In this document: in pieces, positions 60,368-64,000 of the stretch
Layout of the letters: each line of letters starts with the position of its first letter
Position numbering within the stretch: the first letter of the stretch is position 1
Source of the DNA: Geomonas sp. Red32
GTDB taxonomy: Bacteria; Desulfobacterota; Desulfuromonadia; Geobacterales; Geobacteraceae
DNA: 64,000 bases
NCBI RefSeq assembly: GCF_023652955.1
Contig: NZ_JAKLOY010000011.1
Coordinates: forward strand, 1-64,000
Direction: 5' to 3'
Made by a program: the position numbers and the translations under genes
The notes under the pieces: generated by a model
Databases searched by the model: none
Told to the model about the DNA's origin: nothing
The model's input: only the letters and a program-made list of their open reading frames with translations

Positions 60368-60828
60368 GGCGATGACACCTCCCTCTCGAGTGCGGCCACC
60401 TTGGCGAGACGGCGGCGGTGCCGTTCGGCACCGCTGAAGCGGGCGGCCAGGAAAAGGGAGACCAGGGCGAGGGCGCGTCTTTCGTCCACCACCCGGCTCC
60501 CGAGGCAAATCACATTGAGATCGTCATCCTCGACCCCTTGGGCGGCCGAGAAGTCGTCGTGGATGAGGGCGGCGCGGACCCCGGGGACCTTGTTGGCGGC
60601 GATGGAGGCCCCTACCCCGCTCGAGCAGATGGCGATCCCCCGTTCAATCTCCCCGGAGGCCACGGCGCGGGCCAGCGGGATGACGAAGTCGGGGTAGTCG
60701 TCGCCGGGATCGAGAGCGAAGGCGCCGAAGTCGGTCATCTGGTGCCCCTGGGCGCGAAGCTCGCCGCAAAGGGCCTCCTTCAGCGAAAAACCGCCATGGT
60801 CGGTAGCCACCCCGATACGCACGATCAC
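60364..60828 (-). CDS. rpiB: Ribose-5-phosphate isomerase B
   Basis: 154 residues: [69 protein letters not shown]. The catalytic Cys is in CSSGVG (usually CGTG), the substrate Arg and His in the DHGG and PGVRA contexts. Overlaps tkt and tal by four bases each, so three enzymes of the non-oxidative branch are translationally coupled. Confidence 0.95.
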   Translation of the reverse strand: MIVRIGVATDHGGFSLKEALCGELRAQGHQMTDFGAFALDPGDDYPDFVIPLARAVASGEIERGIAICSSGVGASIAANKVPGVRAALIHDDFSAAQGVEDDDLNVICLGSRVVDERRALALVSLFLAARFSGAERHRRRLAKVAALEREVSSP

Positions 60829-62900
60829 CCTCCCTGCTGCTGCAGGAGCTCACGGGCCCGGGCGGCCACGTTGTCGACGGTGAAGCCGTACTCCCGCATC
60901 ACCACCTCGCCCGGAGCCGAGGCGCCGAAGCGCTCGATCCCGAGTACCGCGCCGGCGAGCCCCACGTAGCGGTGCCATCCCTGCGGGGATCCCGCCTCGA
61001 TGGCGAGCCGCGCGGTGACGGCCGGCGGGAGGACGGCGTCCTGGTACTCCCGGGGCTGCTCGTCGAAGAGCTCCCACGACGGAAGCGACACCACCCGAAC
61101 CGGGATACCCTCTTCCTGCAGGCGCTCCGCGGCGGCGACCGCGAGGTGGAGCTCGGAGCCGGTGGCGATCAGGATGAGCCGCGGGCTTCCTCCCTGGGCC
61201 TCGGCGAGCACGTACCCCCCCTTCAGCACCCCCTCGGCCCCGGCCAGCTTGCCGCGGTCCAGGGTGGGAACCCCCTGGCGGGAGAGGACCAGCGCAACCG
61301 GGCGGCGCTTGACGGCAAGGGCCGCCTGCCAGGCGAAGGCGCACTCGTTGGCGTCGCCCGGCCTCAGCGTCACCAGGTGCGGGATCGCCCTGAGGCTCGC
61401 CAGGTGCTCGATCGGCTGGTGGGTCGGCCCGTCCTCCCCGAGCCCGATGCTGTCGTGGGTAAAGACCTGGACCACCTTGAGCCGGGCCAGGGCGGCGAGC
61501 CGCAGGGTCGGTCTCAGGTAATCGGAGAAGGTGAGGAAGGTGGCGCCGAAGGGGATCACGCCGCCGTGGGCGGCCATGCCGTTTGCCGCCGCCCCCATGG
61601 CATGCTCGCGCACCCCGAAGTGGAGGTTGGCCCCGGCGGGTCCCCACTCTCCCCCGACGGCTCCTTGGCGGTCGGCGGATGTGAGGCCCGCGCTCTCGAA
61701 GTCCCCCCTCCCCTTCATGGCGGTGAAGGTGGAGGGATTGAGGTCGGCCGAGCCACCCACGATCTCGGGGAGGGTTCCGGCCAGGGCGTTCAGCACCTTG
61801 CCGGCGGCGACCCGGGTGGCCATCCCCTTACCGTCGGGGGGAAACACCGGGAGGGACGCCTCCCATCCGGCCGGGAGCCCGCCGCTCATCACCCGGGCAA
61901 ACTCGGAGGCGAGCTCCGGATGCGCGTCGCGGTAGCGGGAGAAGGTCTCCTCCCACTTCCCTTGGGCATCCCCCCCCTTGGCCAGCGCCTCCCGGTAACG
62001 GGCGAGGGCGAGCTCCGGGATGAGGAAGTTGGGCTCGACCGGCCACCCCAGCGCCTCCTTAGTGCGCCGCACTTCCTCGACACCGAGCGGGGAGCCGTGG
62101 GCCTCGAAGGAGTCCTGCTTGCCGGGAGAGCCGTAGCCCAGGTGGGTGCGGACCAGGATCAGGGAGGGGTGTTCGCGGTCGTCGCGGGCCGTATCGAGGG
62201 CGGCAGCGATGGAGTCAAGGTCGTTGCCGTCGGCAACCTCGATGACCTGCCAGCCGTAGGCACGGAAGCGGGCGCCGCGGTCCTCGGTAAAGCAGAGGTC
62301 CGTGGAGGCGGCCAGCGAGACCCGGTTGTCGTCGTAGAGGCAGATCAGCTTGCCAAGCTTCAGGTGGCCAGCCAACGAAGCCGCCTCCGAAGCCACCCCC
62401 TCCATCAGATCCCCGTCGCTCGCCAGCACGTAGCAGTAGTGATCGATGACCGGAAAGCCGGGACGGTTGTAGCGGGCGGCCAGGTGGGCCTCGGCGATGG
62501 CCATGCCGACTGCGTTGCCGAACCCCTGCCCCAAGGGGCCGGTGGTCACCTCCACCCCCGGGGTCACCCCCCGCTCGGGATGCCCTGGTGTCTGGCTTCC
62601 CCACTGGCGGAACCGCTTGATCTCCTCGAGGGAGAGGTCGTAACCGGCCAGGTGCAGCAGGCCGTAGAGCAGCATCGAGCCGTGGCCTGCCGAGAGGATG
62701 AAGCGGTCACGGTCCCACCACTCGGGGCCGGCGGGGTTGTGCTTGAGGTAGCGGCTCCAGAGGAGGTAGGCCATGGGGGCCGCCCCGAGCGGAAGGCCGG
62801 GATGGCCGCTGTTGGCCTGCTGGACGGCGTCTACGGCTAAAAAACGAAGGGTATCGATACAGAGGCGGTCGATGCTCTCTTGGCTGGTGGGCGAGGTCAT
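60825..62900 (-). CDS. tkt: Transketolase
   Basis: 691 residues of full-length transketolase: [33 protein letters not shown], the thiamine site [36 protein letters not shown], and [31 protein letters not shown], with catalytic His and Glu. It links pentose phosphates to glycolysis using ThDP and a divalent metal. It begins 34 bases after the aldo/keto reductase gene and overlaps rpiB. Confidence 0.97.
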   Translation of the reverse strand: MTSPTSQESIDRLCIDTLRFLAVDAVQQANSGHPGLPLGAAPMAYLLWSRYLKHNPAGPEWWDRDRFILSAGHGSMLLYGLLHLAGYDLSLEEIKRFRQWGSQTPGHPERGVTPGVEVTTGPLGQGFGNAVGMAIAEAHLAARYNRPGFPVIDHYCYVLASDGDLMEGVASEAASLAGHLKLGKLICLYDDNRVSLAASTDLCFTEDRGARFRAYGWQVIEVADGNDLDSIAAALDTARDDREHPSLILVRTHLGYGSPGKQDSFEAHGSPLGVEEVRRTKEALGWPVEPNFLIPELALARYREALAKGGDAQGKWEETFSRYRDAHPELASEFARVMSGGLPAGWEASLPVFPPDGKGMATRVAAGKVLNALAGTLPEIVGGSADLNPSTFTAMKGRGDFESAGLTSADRQGAVGGEWGPAGANLHFGVREHAMGAAANGMAAHGGVIPFGATFLTFSDYLRPTLRLAALARLKVVQVFTHDSIGLGEDGPTHQPIEHLASLRAIPHLVTLRPGDANECAFAWQAALAVKRRPVALVLSRQGVPTLDRGKLAGAEGVLKGGYVLAEAQGGSPRLILIATGSELHLAVAAAERLQEEGIPVRVVSLPSWELFDEQPREYQDAVLPPAVTARLAIEAGSPQGWHRYVGLAGAVLGIERFGASAPGEVVMREYGFTVDNVAARARELLQQQGG

Positions 62901-62934
62901 TCAAAACTCCTTCCTGCAAGGTGCGGGGCGGTGA

Positions 62935-63945
62935 TCATTCGGTAGTGTCGATGTACTGCATGGCCTCATCGGGGTAACGCTCCCCGGCCACCCGGAAGGA
63001 GGCGGCGGCCTTGTCGATGGCAGCCCAGGCGTCGCCGGGGAGGAGGATCCCGACCGAGTCGGCGTTCTCCTCGAGGTACCGGACCCTCTTGGTGCCGGGG
63101 ATGGGGACGATGTCGCTCCCTTTCCTGAGCACCCAGGCGAGCGCCACTTGGGCGGGGGTGGCCGCGTGGGAGGCGGCGGCCTCCCGGATCACCGACACGA
63201 GTTCCAGATTGTGGCGGAGGTTCTCCGGCTGGAAGCGGGGGTTCTTCCGGCGCCAGTCGTCCCCCTCGAGGTCGTTGACACTCTGGATCTTGCCGGTGAG
63301 AAAGCCGCGCCCCATCGGGCTATAGGCGACGAAGCCGATACCCAGCTCCCGCAGGACCGGCAAGAGGGTGGTCTCGACGCCCCGCTCCCAGAGGGAAAAC
63401 TCCGACTGGACCGCGGTCAGGGGGTGGACCGCATGGGCGCGGCGCACGACCCCCGGCCCCACTTCGGACAGCCCGATATAGCGTACCTTCCCCTCTTTGA
63501 CCAGCTCGCCGAGCGCCCCCACCGTCTCCTCGATGGGGACCTTGGGGTCGAGCCGGTGCTGATAGTAGAGATCGATGTAATCGGTGCCGAGCCTTTTGAG
63601 CGACCCTTCGAGGGAGCGGCGGATGTGGGCCGGGCTGCTGTCGAGCTCCAACGGTTCGCCGCGGGGGCCGAAGCGCCAGGCGAACTTGGTGGCCACGATG
63701 ACCCGCTGGCGGGGAAATTCCTTGAGCACCCGTCCCAGGAGCTCCTCGTTGGTGAAGGGACCGTACATCTCGGCGGTATCCCAGAAGTTGATCCCCAGCT
63801 CCAGCGCCCTGCGGAGCACCTTCACCGAGGCGGCATCGTCGGGATGGCCGTAGGCGTACGACATCCCCATGCACCCAAGACCCAGGGCGGAGACTTCCAG
63901 TCCCTGCTGACCGAGCTTACGTTTTAGCATCCGGTATCCTCCCAA
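62935..63945 (-). CDS. Aldo/keto reductase, 336 aa
   Basis: A TIM-barrel AKR of the YhdN/YajO type: LGLGCMGMSYAYGH, NFWDTAEMYGPFTNEELLG (catalytic Asp and Tyr), VIVATKFAWRFGPRG (Lys), YYQHRLDPKVPIEETVGAL (His), GRGFLTGKIQS, and the NADPH-binding PIPGTKRVRYLEENA. It reduces small aldehydes or ketones. Just upstream of tkt with a 34-base gap, so it is probably the first visible gene of the pentose phosphate operon. The last 55 bases of the window hold no recognisable gene. Confidence 0.94.
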   Translation of the reverse strand: MGGYRMLKRKLGQQGLEVSALGLGCMGMSYAYGHPDDAASVKVLRRALELGINFWDTAEMYGPFTNEELLGRVLKEFPRQRVIVATKFAWRFGPRGEPLELDSSPAHIRRSLEGSLKRLGTDYIDLYYQHRLDPKVPIEETVGALGELVKEGKVRYIGLSEVGPGVVRRAHAVHPLTAVQSEFSLWERGVETTLLPVLRELGIGFVAYSPMGRGFLTGKIQSVNDLEGDDWRRKNPRFQPENLRHNLELVSVIREAAASHAATPAQVALAWVLRKGSDIVPIPGTKRVRYLEENADSVGILLPGDAWAAIDKAAASFRVAGERYPDEAMQYIDTTE

Positions 63946-64000
63946 ACCTAAAGACGATGTAGACCGCGCCAGCCCCCGCTACCTCTGCTTCGGGATGCGG

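Overview
The window most resembles a chromosomal segment of a Geobacter-type bacterium (Desulfuromonadota; Geobacter, Geomonas or Citrifermentans-like). The core DNA is GC-rich. The evidence for the lineage is the association of electron transfer flavoprotein genes (an EtfA with an N-terminal ferredoxin domain) with a membrane CCG-type iron-sulfur oxidoreductase, the wealth of two-component and c-di-GMP proteins, a selenocysteine tRNA, sigma-54 promoters on nitrogen genes, and many short GC-rich hairpin repeats between genes. This is inference from gene content; no 16S rRNA gene is present.

Layout. Positions 1-5.5 kb are an accessory zone: relatively AT-rich hypothetical genes, fragments of a two-part repeat (A and B), a gene truncated at a repeat copy, several strong inverted repeats, and one gene (resembling the Abi-alpha/DUF4393 family) flanked by two attC-like sites, as in an integron gene cassette. 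Positions 5.6-9.0 kb hold a compact type VI secretion cassette: VgrG, a GH24 lysozyme-like effector and an LprI-like lysozyme inhibitor as probable immunity protein. Positions 9.3-13.4 kb hold glnK-amtB plus a second Amt transporter, with sigma-54 promoters. Positions 13.9-31.2 kb hold an SMR-like transporter, a PP2C-kinase fusion, an APC permease with a large hydrophilic insertion, a hybrid histidine kinase with a PAS-GGDEF-EAL response regulator, a glutamine amidotransferase-like protein, a CapA-like protein, the Emo-EtfA-EtfB electron transfer genes, and a TonB-like protein.

Positions 31.2-38.2 kb are mostly housekeeping: galU, folD, fmdB-like, a CBS protein, yggU-divIVA-yggT, the selenocysteine tRNA, cmoA-cmoB, and a DUF554 protein. 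Positions 38.4-46 kb contain a small unknown gene, a receiver protein, a GH16 glycosidase, a NifX-like protein and a large FG-GAP lipoprotein. Positions 46.2-50.3 kb are a MarR-headed detoxification operon (YceI, Nudix, nitroreductase, DODA-type dioxygenase), followed by DUF488. Positions 50.4-55.3 kb hold a 991-residue membrane spermidine-synthase-like protein, a THUMP-like protein, PhhB and a small Cys-rich secreted protein. Positions 55.3-63.9 kb are a tightly packed pentose phosphate operon (aldo/keto reductase, tkt, rpiB, tal, gnd, zwf, pgl, J-domain protein) that ends in a gene split by an in-frame amber codon.

Regulation worth noting: glnK, the second amt and the APC permease each carry a GG-N10-GC sigma-54 promoter. 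The last two also have a leader with hairpins and an intrinsic terminator before the start codon, which suggests antitermination control linked to nitrogen status. No complete, wholly novel multi-gene system can be proven from sequence alone. The best candidates are the attC-flanked Abi-like cassette, the VgrG/lysozyme/LprI set and the terminator-containing nitrogen leaders.
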